Source of the DNA: an uncultured Bacilli bacterium
GTDB lineage: Bacteria; Bacillota_I; Bacilli_A; RF39; UBA660
Direction: 5' to 3'
NCBI GenBank assembly: GCA_944371955.1
Contig: CALVYB010000008.1
Location: forward strand, 1 to 32,297
Length of the DNA: 32,297 nucleotides
Shown here: one piece after another, positions 8,317 to 17,163 of the stretch
Layout: each line of letters opens with the position of its first letter
Position numbering within the stretch: position 1 is the stretch's first letter
Notes under the pieces: model-generated
What the model saw: only the letters and a program-made list of their open reading frames with translations
Database searches by the model: none
Told to the model about the DNA's origin: nothing
Position numbers and translations under genes: made by a program

Positions 8317-8345
8317 TTGCTATTATACTAAAAATATTATATAAT
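8317..8345 (+). promoter_or_regulatory. Promoter of the GspE/PilB-type ATPase gene
   Basis: TTGCTA at 8317-8322 and TATAAT at 8340-8345 with a 17-base spacer, about 40 bases ahead of the chosen start. Confidence 0.7.
8322..8327 (-). promoter_or_regulatory. Promoter -10 box of the pilin pair
   Basis: TATAAT on the minus strand, overlapping the -35 of the divergent ATPase promoter. The two transcription units could therefore compete or be co-regulated. No clear -35 is seen. Confidence 0.5.
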
Positions 8346-8391
8346 AAAAAAAGATAAAATACCATAGTAAAAATAAAAAGGGGCTATGACT

Positions 8392-10125
8392 ATGATTAAA
8401 TTTGATTTTACTAGGACACCAATAACTCAAATTGCAGACTATATAATAATCTCAGCAGCAAAATCAAATACTTCTGATATTCATTTTGATCCTAGAGAAG
8501 ATGGAATGATGGTCAGAACTCGTATAGACGGTGATTTGCAAAACTTTACATTCATCCCAAAAATATATGAAAGAAATTTAACAACAAGATTAAAATTATT
8601 GGCAAATATGAATATAACAGAATCTCGTCTACCACAAGATGGTGCTATTAAAGGAAATTTTGGTGGTACATATTTGGACATGCGTGTATCTTGCCTTCCT
8701 TTAAATGAAGGAGAAAAGATTGTTATTCGTATTTTAGACTATTCCAGAAGTTTGCAAGGATTAGACTGTTTAGGATTTAATGAATCAAATCTTGCTAGAT
8801 TAAAACGTATGATCCAAGTACCAAACGGAATTATTTTAATTACCGGAGCTACCGGTTCTGGAAAGTCTACCACTGTATATTCAGTATTAGAATCACTAAA
8901 CCGAGAAGAGACAAATATTATTACGGTTGAAGACCCAATAGAAATGAATATTGAAGGCCTAAATCAAGTCCAAGTAAACGCTGAAATTGGTATGACCTTT
9001 GCCGCTGCTCTACGTTCAATTTTACGTCAAGACCCAAATGTCATTCTAATCGGAGAAATTCGTGATAGTGAAACAGCTCAAATCGCAGTACGAGCCGCTA
9101 TAACTGGTCACTTAGTTCTATCAACAATCCATACAAATAATACTTTATCTACTGTAGAACGTTTATTAGATATGAATGTAGAACGTTACCTACTATCAAC
9201 TGCCCTAACGGGAATTATTTCGCAACGACTTGCTAAAAAAATATGTACTAAATGTAGAGTGGAAAGAGACACAACGGACTTTGAGAAAAAAGTATTCAAA
9301 AAATATATGCATAAAGACGTCAATAAAGTATGGGATGCTAACCATGAAGGTTGCGACGCCTGCCGAAAAGGTTATAAAGGGCGTATCGCAATTCAAGAAG
9401 TACTTGAATTAGATGATGAAATACGTAACGCTCTCAACAACGAAAATATTTCTAAAGAGCAATTATCTAATTTAGTATACAGTGAAAAAGTTATCACAAT
9501 GTTACAAGATGCTTTAGGTAAAGTACTAGATGGAACAACAAGTTTTGAAGAAGTACTACGTGTAATAGAAATAGAAGACGCTGAAGACTTTTTCGAAAAT
9601 GCAACAAAGGAAAAAGTGTTAGAGCATCAAAAAGAAAAAGATGAAAAAATTGCACAAGAATTAGAAGAACAAGAAGAAAAACAAAAAAAGCAAAAAGAAA
9701 ATGATGTAAATAATAATTTAGAAGAAATATCTCTAAATCACCCAAAAGAAACACCACAAGCTACTATTGTAAAAACAACAGCCAGTAACAAAACTATTAA
9801 CCCTTTAGAAAAAGTAGAAGCAATCGACTCACAAAAAAATACGCCTGAAATAACAAATACATTAAAATATGATATAAAGCAACCCACTCCATTTACTCAA
9901 CCAAACATTACTAAGCTTTCTGAAACAAATGAAAATACGCCAACACAACAACCAAAAACTTCAGTTAATATAATTCCTGCAATCACGATACCGCAACGAC
10001 CAGTTCCAAACAATCAACCATCACAACCACAACTAACACCAATACAACAACCAACAGCTCCCGTTCAAGTTGTACAACCACCAATTATCCAACAACCTAA
10101 AATGAATTCTACATTACCTCAATAA
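8392..10125 (+). CDS. GspE/PilB-family secretion or pilus assembly ATPase with long disordered tail
   Basis: A hexameric traffic ATPase of about 577 residues. An N2-type domain begins at once (SDIHFDPREDGMMVR), followed by Walker A GATGSGKST (152-160), the Asp-box ITVEDPIE, Walker B around LIGEIRD (219-225) and the His-box TGHLVLSTIHTN. A zinc tetracysteine motif follows (Cys285, Cys288, Cys321, Cys324), typical of GspE/PilB rather than PilT. The N1 domain of GspE is missing, as in ComGA. After about residue 400 the protein continues for about 175 residues: a highly charged Glu/Lys/Gln coiled-coil-like part, then a Gln/Pro/Thr-rich low-complexity tail, unusual for the family. ATG 8392 has AAAGGGG eight bases upstream; ATG 8386 is only two bases from it. 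No GspF/PilC gene follows. Confidence 0.88.
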   Translation: MIKFDFTRTPITQIADYIIISAAKSNTSDIHFDPREDGMMVRTRIDGDLQNFTFIPKIYERNLTTRLKLLANMNITESRLPQDGAIKGNFGGTYLDMRVSCLPLNEGEKIVIRILDYSRSLQGLDCLGFNESNLARLKRMIQVPNGIILITGATGSGKSTTVYSVLESLNREETNIITVEDPIEMNIEGLNQVQVNAEIGMTFAAALRSILRQDPNVILIGEIRDSETAQIAVRAAITGHLVLSTIHTNNTLSTVERLLDMNVERYLLSTALTGIISQRLAKKICTKCRVERDTTDFEKKVFKKYMHKDVNKVWDANHEGCDACRKGYKGRIAIQEVLELDDEIRNALNNENISKEQLSNLVYSEKVITMLQDALGKVLDGTTSFEEVLRVIEIEDAEDFFENATKEKVLEHQKEKDEKIAQELEEQEEKQKKQKENDVNNNLEEISLNHPKETPQATIVKTTASNKTINPLEKVEAIDSQKNTPEITNTLKYDIKQPTPFTQPNITKLSETNENTPTQQPKTSVNIIPAITIPQRPVPNNQPSQPQLTPIQQPTAPVQVVQPPIIQQPKMNSTLPQ

Positions 10126-10131
10126 AAGTTA

Positions 10132-10160
10132 AAAACCTAGATAATTCTAGGTTTTCTTTT
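10132..10160. terminator. Bidirectional intrinsic terminator between the ATPase and thymidylate kinase genes
   Basis: A perfect 10-bp stem pairs 10132-10141 with 10146-10155 around a 4-base loop. It has a T-rich tail on the plus strand (CTTTT) and a shorter one on the minus strand, and so serves both converging genes. Confidence 0.85.
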
Positions 10161-10169
10161 GCAATAAAA

Positions 10170-10838
10170 TCATAAATCTTCTAAACAATCCAATATCTCT
10201 TGATTAATATCTTCAACACCCCGAATATGTCCATCCTGTACACATTCAATTCTTCTCCAATTATATAGCTCAGAAAGTTCTATATATGCTTCTTCAGCAT
10301 TTTTCAAATGTTCTTCAGATCTTTCATTTTCGTCCAAAACACGGCGATTTTTCTTCAACTCCGAAGAATATTGATATGGCATATGTAAAAAAATTGTTTG
10401 ATCAGGTTTTGGCAATTGTAATAACCAGTACTCTAACTTATCAATCCACTGATACATCAAAAAACGTTCATCTTTATTATGAATTTTACTTCCTTGATGA
10501 GCCAAATTAGAAGTAGTATAACGGTCCAAAATAACATAATAGCCCTGTTCTAGATAAGGTAAAATTTTAGCCATATTATATTTTCTATCTGCCGCATAAT
10601 ATAAAGAAGCAATTTGAGGATCAACATGATCCGCCCCTTCAGGAAAAAATCCAAGACTTATTTCTGGATTACCCAAATAAGGTCCTCCAACAATCCTACC
10701 TGTTGGTGTATCATACATTGGAAATCCAAAATGAACACATTTTTTTCCTTGCGCTATTAACTTCTTTTCTAATAATACTGATTGCGTTTCTTTCCCAGAA
10801 CAATCCGTACCTTCAATAACTATAATTTTACCCTTCAT
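10170..10838 (-). CDS. tmk: Thymidylate kinase (dTMP kinase)
   Basis: A 222-residue P-loop kinase that phosphorylates dTMP to dTDP. The P-loop is EGTDCSGKETQ (about residues 8-18). It carries Glu where Ser/Thr normally follows the Lys. The DRY-type motif is ILDRYTTSNLAHQG, and there is a TIFLHMP strand before an Arg-rich lid-like segment (KKNRRVLDENERSEEH). The dTMP-binding region reads FGFPMYDTPTGRIVGG, resembling the Phe-Pro form of type I or eukaryal enzymes rather than the usual bacterial REPGGT. It is slightly longer than typical Tmk (about 205-212). The start is ATG 10838 with AGAGGA upstream. DNA-building activity is probable, but related deoxynucleoside-phosphate kinases cannot be excluded. 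Confidence 0.8.
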   Translation of the reverse strand: MKGKIIVIEGTDCSGKETQSVLLEKKLIAQGKKCVHFGFPMYDTPTGRIVGGPYLGNPEISLGFFPEGADHVDPQIASLYYAADRKYNMAKILPYLEQGYYVILDRYTTSNLAHQGSKIHNKDERFLMYQWIDKLEYWLLQLPKPDQTIFLHMPYQYSSELKKNRRVLDENERSEEHLKNAEEAYIELSELYNWRRIECVQDGHIRGVEDINQEILDCLEDL

Positions 10839-10872
10839 AACAATCCTCTTCTCTATCCAATCATTCCCATCT

Positions 10873-10901
10873 ATCATACCAAAAAATTAATAATCTAGCA
10901 A
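10873..10901 (-). promoter_or_regulatory. Promoter of the thymidylate kinase gene
   Basis: TTGCTA (-35, 10896-10901) and TATGAT (-10, 10873-10878) on the minus strand with a 17-base spacer. Confidence 0.65.
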
Positions 10902-10969
10902 CAAAAACAAGACTGCCTTTATATTACATGCAGTATACAATATGTATAAGACTCTTTGTATATATTAAA

Positions 10970-10998
10970 AAAGAAAAGCTTAGCTCTTTAAGCATGTT
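10970..10998 (-). terminator. Probable terminator at the end of the unknown 203-residue gene
   Basis: A short stem (AAGAGC with GCTTTT, one G-U pair, tight TAA loop) starting at the stop codon is followed by CTTTTTT on the minus strand. An alternative GCTTA/TAAGC stem overlaps it. Confidence 0.5.
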
Positions 10999-11599
10999 TA
11001 CTACTTTCTGTAGTTGTACGGTATTTATAACTTTCATAAACTATTTTAAATAAAGCTTCCATTTCTGGAACAAATTGTTCATTACCCTCAGCTTTATAAA
11101 GAGCTAACGCCTCTCTCATACCACAAAATTCCGCAGAGTCATCATATTGATACTCTGAATTTTCGCGTTGCTTTTGCCAAATATAAAATGGTACACTCAT
11201 ACTTTTACATAATAATTCTCTTTTCACTCTTCTTATTGCTAGATCCTTCGGAAGAATGTAATTCATCACAAAACAACTATGTTTAACAGCAGTATACAAA
11301 GCATTTACTTCTGGTAAGCAGAAAAACGGATGATTCTCTATATCCATGTACGAATCCATACTCATTACCGAAAACCAACATCTTCCAATTTCAGGGTGTA
11401 ATTTAACCGATGCTTGAAGACCTTGCTTACCATCCTGTTCCGCATATTGACTTAATATTTCTGCTAGGCCAACTTTACAATACATAATTTCATATATATC
11501 AGTTTCTGTTACTTCTGGATGCTCCTGAATTCGCCTATTAATTTCTTTTACTCCCTCAGTAAAAGTCTTCGTTTCACTTACTAATTTCCGTAATTCCAT
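10988..11599 (-). CDS. Uncharacterised soluble protein, 203 residues
   Basis: I do not recognise this protein. It is predicted to be mostly alpha-helical and soluble, with no signal peptide or membrane segment. It is notably rich in Met, Cys and aromatic residues (for example GRCWFSVMSMDSYMD, HSCFVMNYILP, EFCGMREALALY). Eight Cys residues are scattered without a metal-binding CxxC pattern. It looks like a real gene: AAGGAGA lies ahead of ATG 11599, a TTGATA-N17-TAATAT promoter at 11616-11644 is right upstream, and a terminator follows. Its codon use looks a little less AT-rich than its neighbours, which may hint at acquisition. It is a single-gene unit between an HD-domain hydrolase and thymidylate kinase. 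Confidence 0.7.
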   Translation of the reverse strand: MELRKLVSETKTFTEGVKEINRRIQEHPEVTETDIYEIMYCKVGLAEILSQYAEQDGKQGLQASVKLHPEIGRCWFSVMSMDSYMDIENHPFFCLPEVNALYTAVKHSCFVMNYILPKDLAIRRVKRELLCKSMSVPFYIWQKQRENSEYQYDDSAEFCGMREALALYKAEGNEQFVPEMEALFKIVYESYKYRTTTESSKHA

Positions 11600-11615
11600 A
11601 TAATTCTCCTTTTAT

Positions 11616-11644
11616 ATATTATCGTTAACTATTTTCCATATCAA
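11616..11644 (-). promoter_or_regulatory. Promoter of the unknown 203-residue gene
   Basis: TTGATA (11639-11644) and TAATAT (11616-11621) on the minus strand with a 17-base spacer, giving a transcript with a short leader. Confidence 0.65.
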
Positions 11645-11821
11645 AATAAAAATCTAAAATGGTTACTTTTTCTGCTTCTACTTAGTTTTCAGAATAATTA
11701 AGAATAGAAATATCCTGCATTTTTTCATTTTACAATTTTAATTGTTGCACTTGATACAAGTTATGTAATATTAAAAACAATAAATATAGAAAACTGCAAT
11801 GATTCAAAATAAATCATACAT

Positions 11822-12403
11822 TTATACACTTATCTTATTCTCATCGTCAAATGGCACTAATAGAAATTTACGACTAGCCAAATAATCACACATATGAACA
11901 AAATTCTGATATTTAGTTTTAGGTATCTCCAAGACTTCTTTTCCATTATAATCAGTAATCCAAGATCCCATATGTGTTCTAATCACAGAACACAAAAGTT
12001 CTATTTCTTCATCACTCATTAGCAAATCCACTTTGTGTTCCATAATATAATTAGCCATTAAAAGGGGATGATCAAAACGAACATATTGTTCTTTAGGTAT
12101 ACCGTGCTTGATACCATCGTGAAGTAAAAGCCCCATTAACATAATATCTTTTTCTATAGCAGTATATTTATCTCCAATAATTGGATCCTGCAATAGTTCA
12201 TATCCTATACGAACAGCAGCTTTTGTATGACGAAGAAGGCCACCTTTACCCAAAGAATAACTAGGGTGATATTTTCCTGTAGAACTGGCTGCAACCTCAA
12301 AAAAATAATCTGGCAACAACTCTATCAAAGTACGACAGTCCTCTTGTATAGTTTCATCTTTAATATATCCTAACTCTACTTCAAATTGTTCAACTTTATT
12401 CAT
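11822..12403 (-). CDS. HD-domain phosphohydrolase
   Basis: A 193-residue protein with a complete set of HD-superfamily metal ligands: GLLRHT (first His), LLLHDGIKHG (the His-Asp pair), FDHPLL, VIRTHMGSW and a final Asp in VHMCDYLASR. Such enzymes hydrolyse nucleotide or other phosphoesters; the substrate is not evident. The start is ATG 12403, with GGAGG about nine bases upstream; a longer frame to 12439 lacks a site. It overlaps the end of hemW by eight bases, so it is translated from the lepA-hemW operon. Confidence 0.82.
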   Translation of the reverse strand: MNKVEQFEVELGYIKDETIQEDCRTLIELLPDYFFEVAASSTGKYHPSYSLGKGGLLRHTKAAVRIGYELLQDPIIGDKYTAIEKDIMLMGLLLHDGIKHGIPKEQYVRFDHPLLMANYIMEHKVDLLMSDEEIELLCSVIRTHMGSWITDYNGKEVLEIPKTKYQNFVHMCDYLASRKFLLVPFDDENKISV

Positions 12404-13505
12404 AACTACACTCCTCCAATAATCTAACAATAATCTCATTACTCAAATACCAGTATTTTTCCGGAATAAATACGAAATTACCATTATCAATTAAATAGCC
12501 ATCATAAACCAATTTAGAATAATTATACACATCAGCTAATTGCCTATCAAATCTAATAAAAAACTCTTCTTTAGAAATTCCCCATTTTGTTCTCAAATTT
12601 AAAATTACTTGATATTCTATCTTATCACAATCACTAATTGTTTCTTCATCATAATGATAACTTCTCTGTAAATAATGTGTAATACTACGTGTATTATTAT
12701 AGCGAATATTTTTTAAATACCCACTAGCTCCTAACCCAAAACCATAATATTGATCATTTCTCCAATAACACAAATTATGTTGCGAATAAAAATCATCTTT
12801 AGCAAAGTTACTAATTTCATAATGATAATAATTTGATAATTTTGAACAAATCAACTCATACATTTGAGCATCTAATTCTTCGGAGATAGAATTTTCTTTA
12901 TCTAAATATAATTTAGTATGCTCTTCTAATATCAAAGAATAAGTGGAAACATGAGAAACATCCAAAGATAAAATAAAATCAATATCTTCTTCTACCTCTT
13001 CTAAAGTTTCTCCAGGGAAAGCATACATTAAGTCAACATTAATATTAGTAATACCAATTTTTTTACAATAAGAAATAATATAATTAACATACTCTATATC
13101 CAAAGTTCTATTCATCTTTTTCAAAATCCAAGAATGGGTGGTCTCTAATCCAAAACTAATTCTATTGACACCATACTTTTTAAATAACTCTAGCTTCTCA
13201 ACAGTAATACTATCAAAATTAGCTTCAATAGAAAATTCACAATCATCATCACGTTGCAAAACAGAAATGATAGAAAAAAATTGTTCCAACTCCGCCAAAG
13301 ATAAAGAACTAGGCGTTCCACCACCAACGTAAATAGTAGTTAATGGTTCTCCTTGATAAAACGTCTCTATTTCACCCTTTAACGCTTCTAAATAACGACA
13401 AACATATCCAGTATCATAAAATAATTTGCAAAAATCACAATAACTACAAATATTCTTACAGAAAGGAATATGAATATAACCATGCTTTACCATTCTCGAT
13501 TTCAT
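12396..13505 (-). CDS. hemW: Radical SAM heme chaperone HemW
   Basis: A 369-residue protein of the HemN/HemW family. The radical-SAM cluster motif is in the N-terminal segment IPFCKNICSYCDFCK: Cys16, Cys20, Cys23 (CxxxCxxC), with an extra Cys26. IYVGGGTPSSL, the SAM-binding GGTP motif, follows, then FSIEANFDS and NRISFGLET, which are hallmarks of the family. A C-terminal HemN-like domain with YWRNDQYYGFGLGASGY agrees with HemW. HemW inserts heme into acceptor proteins rather than acting as coproporphyrinogen dehydrogenase. Location directly after lepA is a conserved Bacillota arrangement. Met5 is an alternative start. Confidence 0.88.
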   Translation of the reverse strand: MKSRMVKHGYIHIPFCKNICSYCDFCKLFYDTGYVCRYLEALKGEIETFYQGEPLTTIYVGGGTPSSLSLAELEQFFSIISVLQRDDDCEFSIEANFDSITVEKLELFKKYGVNRISFGLETTHSWILKKMNRTLDIEYVNYIISYCKKIGITNINVDLMYAFPGETLEEVEEDIDFILSLDVSHVSTYSLILEEHTKLYLDKENSISEELDAQMYELICSKLSNYYHYEISNFAKDDFYSQHNLCYWRNDQYYGFGLGASGYLKNIRYNNTRSITHYLQRSYHYDEETISDCDKIEYQVILNLRTKWGISKEEFFIRFDRQLADVYNYSKLVYDGYLIDNGNFVFIPEKYWYLSNEIIVRLLEECSYE

Positions 13506-13569
13506 CTTCCTACTTTTCTTCTTTTCATAGTATTCACACCATCCTAATTTAATATCTGATAATTAAAAA

Positions 13570-15366
13570 TTATTTTTCGCTAGTAGATAATATAGATAAA
13601 AATGCTTCTTGAGGAACTTCGACGCTACCGATTTGTTTCATTCTCTTTTTTCCTTCTTTTTGCTTTTCTAATAATTTTTTCTTACGAGTAACATCTCCAC
13701 CATAACACTTAGCCAAAACATTTTTACGTAAGGCTTTAATGTCAGTACGTGCAATAACATGGGTGCCGATAGCAGCTTGAATTGGCACTTCAAACATCTG
13801 TCTTGGAATGATTTCTTTTAATTTTTCAACCACAACTTTTCCTCGATTATAAGCAAAATCTTTATGAACAATAACAGATAAAGCATCAACAATTTCTCCA
13901 TTAAGCAAAATATCCATTTTAACTAAATTACTTTCCTTATAACCAATAAGCTCATAATCAAAAGAAGCGTACCCTTTTGAGTAAGATTTCAATTTATCAA
14001 AAAAATCATAAACAATTTCAGAAAGAGGCAATTCATAATGAATAGTAACTCGAGTCTGATCCAAATACTCCATATTTATAAATGTCCCTCGTTTATCTTG
14101 ACATAACTCCATAATAGGGCCGATATAATCACTAGGTGTAAAAATACTAGTTTTTACATAAGGTTCCAATGTCTTAGATATTACTTCTCTTTTAGGCATT
14201 TTTGTAGGAGAATCTACCATAGTTTTAGATCCATCAGTAAGAAGAACTTCATAAACAACAGATGGAGAAGTAGCAATTAAGTCGATTCCAAATTCTCTTT
14301 CAATTCTTTCTTCAATAATTTCCATATGTAAAAGCCCTAAAAAACCACAACGAAATCCAAAGCCTAACGCTTTCGAAGTTTCTGGCTCAAAAGTTAATGA
14401 TGCATCATTTAACTTCAACTTTTCTAAAGCTTCTCTTAAATCTTCAAATTTACTAGATTCGATAGGATATAGTCCACAATAAACCATTGGTTTCATAGGT
14501 TTATATCCAGGTAAAGGCATATTAGCTGGATTATTATCTAAAGTAATCGTATCCCCTACTAAAACATCACTAATACTTTTGATAGAAGCATATAAATATC
14601 CAACCTCACCAGCTTTTAAAGTTTTAACCTTTTTCTCTTTAGGAGTATTAATGGAAAGCCCAACAACATCATAAACAGCTCCTGTTTCCATCATTCGAAT
14701 CATATCGCCTACTTTTACTTCCCCTTCAACCACTCGAATACTAATAATAACCCCACGATAAGCATCAAACAAACTATCAAATATTAAAGCTTTCAATGGT
14801 GAAGAACTATTACCTGTAGGTGCAGGAATTTTGTGAATAATAGCCTCCAACAATTCATCAATTCCAACCCCAGTTTTTGCACTAGTTAAAACAATCTCAT
14901 CACGAGAAAAACCTATATTTTCAAGTTCCGTTATTACTTTATCAATATCAGCATTAGGTAAATCAATCTTATTGACTACTGGAATAACAGTCAAATTATT
15001 ATCAATTGCTAAATAAAGGTTAGCTAATGTCTGCGCTTCTACGCCTTGAGCTGCATCGACAACAAGTAATGCGCCTTCGCAGGCTGCTAAACTACGCGAT
15101 ACCTCGTAAGAGAAATCAACATGACCAGGAGTATCAATCAAATGAAAATAATATTCTTGATCCTGATGTTTATAAGTAAGTTGAACTGCATTAAGTTTTA
15201 TTGTGATTCCACGCTCTCTTTCAATATCCATAGAATCTAACATTTGACTCTTAAGTTCTCTTTCTGTTATTGCGCCTGTTTTTTCTAAAATACGATCGGC
15301 AAGCGTACTTTTTCCGTGATCAATATGTGCAATAATACAAAAATTTCTAATATTTTCTTGTTTCAT
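13570..15366 (-). CDS. lepA: Elongation factor 4 (LepA)
   Basis: A 598-residue translational GTPase of normal LepA length. It shows G1 AHIDHGKST, the GITIK switch I region, DTPGHVDF (G3), NKIDLPNAD (G4) and SAKTG (G5). The LepA-specific C-terminal domain follows ([68 protein letters not shown]). It acts on ribosomes, favouring back-translocation or assembly under stress. GGAGG lies ahead of the ATG, and a TATAAT box lies just upstream. It is the first gene of the lepA-hemW-HD operon. Confidence 0.97.
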   Translation of the reverse strand: MKQENIRNFCIIAHIDHGKSTLADRILEKTGAITERELKSQMLDSMDIERERGITIKLNAVQLTYKHQDQEYYFHLIDTPGHVDFSYEVSRSLAACEGALLVVDAAQGVEAQTLANLYLAIDNNLTVIPVVNKIDLPNADIDKVITELENIGFSRDEIVLTSAKTGVGIDELLEAIIHKIPAPTGNSSSPLKALIFDSLFDAYRGVIISIRVVEGEVKVGDMIRMMETGAVYDVVGLSINTPKEKKVKTLKAGEVGYLYASIKSISDVLVGDTITLDNNPANMPLPGYKPMKPMVYCGLYPIESSKFEDLREALEKLKLNDASLTFEPETSKALGFGFRCGFLGLLHMEIIEERIEREFGIDLIATSPSVVYEVLLTDGSKTMVDSPTKMPKREVISKTLEPYVKTSIFTPSDYIGPIMELCQDKRGTFINMEYLDQTRVTIHYELPLSEIVYDFFDKLKSYSKGYASFDYELIGYKESNLVKMDILLNGEIVDALSVIVHKDFAYNRGKVVVEKLKEIIPRQMFEVPIQAAIGTHVIARTDIKALRKNVLAKCYGGDVTRKKKLLEKQKEGKKRMKQIGSVEVPQEAFLSILSTSEK

Positions 15367-15387
15367 AAACTTGCCTCCAGTTTTTTT

Positions 15388-15416
15388 ATTATACCAAATA
15401 TATTATATTTTTTCCA
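15388..15416 (-). promoter_or_regulatory. Promoter of the lepA-hemW operon
   Basis: TATAAT (15388-15393) with TGG just before it and a weak TGGAAA -35 (15411-15416) at 17-base spacing, minus strand. Confidence 0.55.
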
Positions 15417-15576
15417 TGATTACTAAAGAAAGGTTCATAACCAACTACTTTCCCGCATCTCATTTATTTAATTGAAATGATTTTAATATCAACAAAATAA
15501 CATCCATACCAAATAAATCAAAAATAATTTTTGAATTTCTATTGAATACATTACAACTGTAAACTATTCTTAACAT

Positions 15577-17163
15577 TTATGAAGATAAATTGTCATACCT
15601 ACTGATAATCCACTCTGCTACTTTAATACCATCCATAGCAGCCGTAGTAATACCACCAGCATAACCACTTCCTTCACCACCTGGATAAATGCCTTTTATA
15701 TTAGCCTCGCCACTTTCATCACGAACAATTCTAACAGGAGAAGAAGTCCTACTTTCAACACCTGCCAAAATAGCATCACCCCGATCAAATCCAGTAATTT
15801 TCTTACCAAAAACTGGCATCGCTTCACAAATCGAATCAGTGACAAAAGAAGGTAAAACATCATTTAAATCACCAAAAGTATATTCCCCTTTAATAACAGG
15901 CAACACATCACCAAATTGTGTAGAAAATATTCCACAACGAAAATCATCATATAATTGGATAGGAATCTTGCCAGAACCATATAAAAAAGCTTTTTCTTCT
16001 AATTCTCGTTGAAAAGTCATTCCATCTAAAGGATTATTTCCAAAATCTTCTGGAGTTACAGTCACAACTAAAGCACTATTAGCATTCTTACTATCTCTGG
16101 CATGATAACTCATACCGTTAATAGCAAGGCGCCCTATCTCACTAGAAGAATTAACAACATATCCCCCAGGGCACATACAAAAAGAATAAACTCCTCGTCC
16201 TTTACTCGTGTTATAAGTAAGTTTATAGTCAGCAACAGGAAGCCTAGAATCCATAGTACCATATTGACTCATCTGAATCATACTTTGTGGATGCTGAATA
16301 CGAACTCCAACTGCAAATGGTTTGGCCTTCATTTCTAACCCTCTTTTAAAAAGCATTGAAAAAGTATCTCTAGCACTATGCCCTATTGCCAAAACTAAGA
16401 CAGAACAACTAATCTGTTCTTTACCATTAATTTCTACTCCCACTACTTTACCATCTTCAATAAATACATCCGTAAGGCAAGCAGAATAACGGAATTCTCC
16501 TCCCATACGAATAATTGAATTTCTTATATTTTTAACAACATCTTGTAATAAATCCGTACCAATATGTGGTTTTTGCAAATACATAATTTCAGAGGGTGCA
16601 CCATGCTCTACAAAAATAGAAAAAACTTGTTTACCACGGAAAAACTTATCCTTAACCATAGTATTTAATTTACCGTCAGAAAAAGTACCAGCTCCCCCTT
16701 CTCCAAACTGAACATTAGAATCAGGATTCAAAATACTTCCACTCCAAAAATTAGAAACCGTCTTTACTCGGTCCTCAACCTTTTCTCCTCGTTCAATAAC
16801 AATAGGAAAATATCCTTCTTTAGCCAACATATAAGCACACATTAACCCACAAGGACCACTTCCTATGATAATAGGACGATTAGAAAGTTTTTCTTTACCC
16901 ATTACTGGAAGTTTATACTCCTCTTTTGGTGCTAAAAAAATATCTTTAGAATGAGTTTTTTTCAAAACTTTAGAATCAGAAACTACTAAAACATCGACTT
17001 CATAAACATAATGAATATCATCTTTACGTCTAGCATCTAAGGATTTTTTTACAATAATAAGATCTAATATCTCACTAACACTTATATGTAATTTACGTGC
17101 AACTTCTTTCTTTAAAAAATCTTCTTCGCCTAATCTTACTTTTACTTGACGTACACGAATCAT
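15577..17163 (-). CDS. NAD(P)/FAD-dependent oxidoreductase (COG2509-type dehydrogenase)
   Basis: A flavoprotein of 528 residues. An N-terminal domain of about 95 residues (KEVARKLHISVSEI...) resembles the extra domain seen in COG2509 proteins. It is followed by an FAD-binding Rossmann motif GSGPCGLMCAYML with a distal Glu (VIERGE). VQFGEGGAGTFSDGKL and the late GGEGSGYAGGITTAAMDG, which closes the FAD site, are typical of this family. Cys residues are present but there is no CxxC redox pair. The substrate is unknown. Its start overlaps the stop of the next upstream flavoprotein gene by four bases (ATGA), so the two are translationally coupled. Confidence 0.85.
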   Translation of the reverse strand: MIRVRQVKVRLGEEDFLKKEVARKLHISVSEILDLIIVKKSLDARRKDDIHYVYEVDVLVVSDSKVLKKTHSKDIFLAPKEEYKLPVMGKEKLSNRPIIIGSGPCGLMCAYMLAKEGYFPIVIERGEKVEDRVKTVSNFWSGSILNPDSNVQFGEGGAGTFSDGKLNTMVKDKFFRGKQVFSIFVEHGAPSEIMYLQKPHIGTDLLQDVVKNIRNSIIRMGGEFRYSACLTDVFIEDGKVVGVEINGKEQISCSVLVLAIGHSARDTFSMLFKRGLEMKAKPFAVGVRIQHPQSMIQMSQYGTMDSRLPVADYKLTYNTSKGRGVYSFCMCPGGYVVNSSSEIGRLAINGMSYHARDSKNANSALVVTVTPEDFGNNPLDGMTFQRELEEKAFLYGSGKIPIQLYDDFRCGIFSTQFGDVLPVIKGEYTFGDLNDVLPSFVTDSICEAMPVFGKKITGFDRGDAILAGVESRTSSPVRIVRDESGEANIKGIYPGGEGSGYAGGITTAAMDGIKVAEWIISRYDNLSS

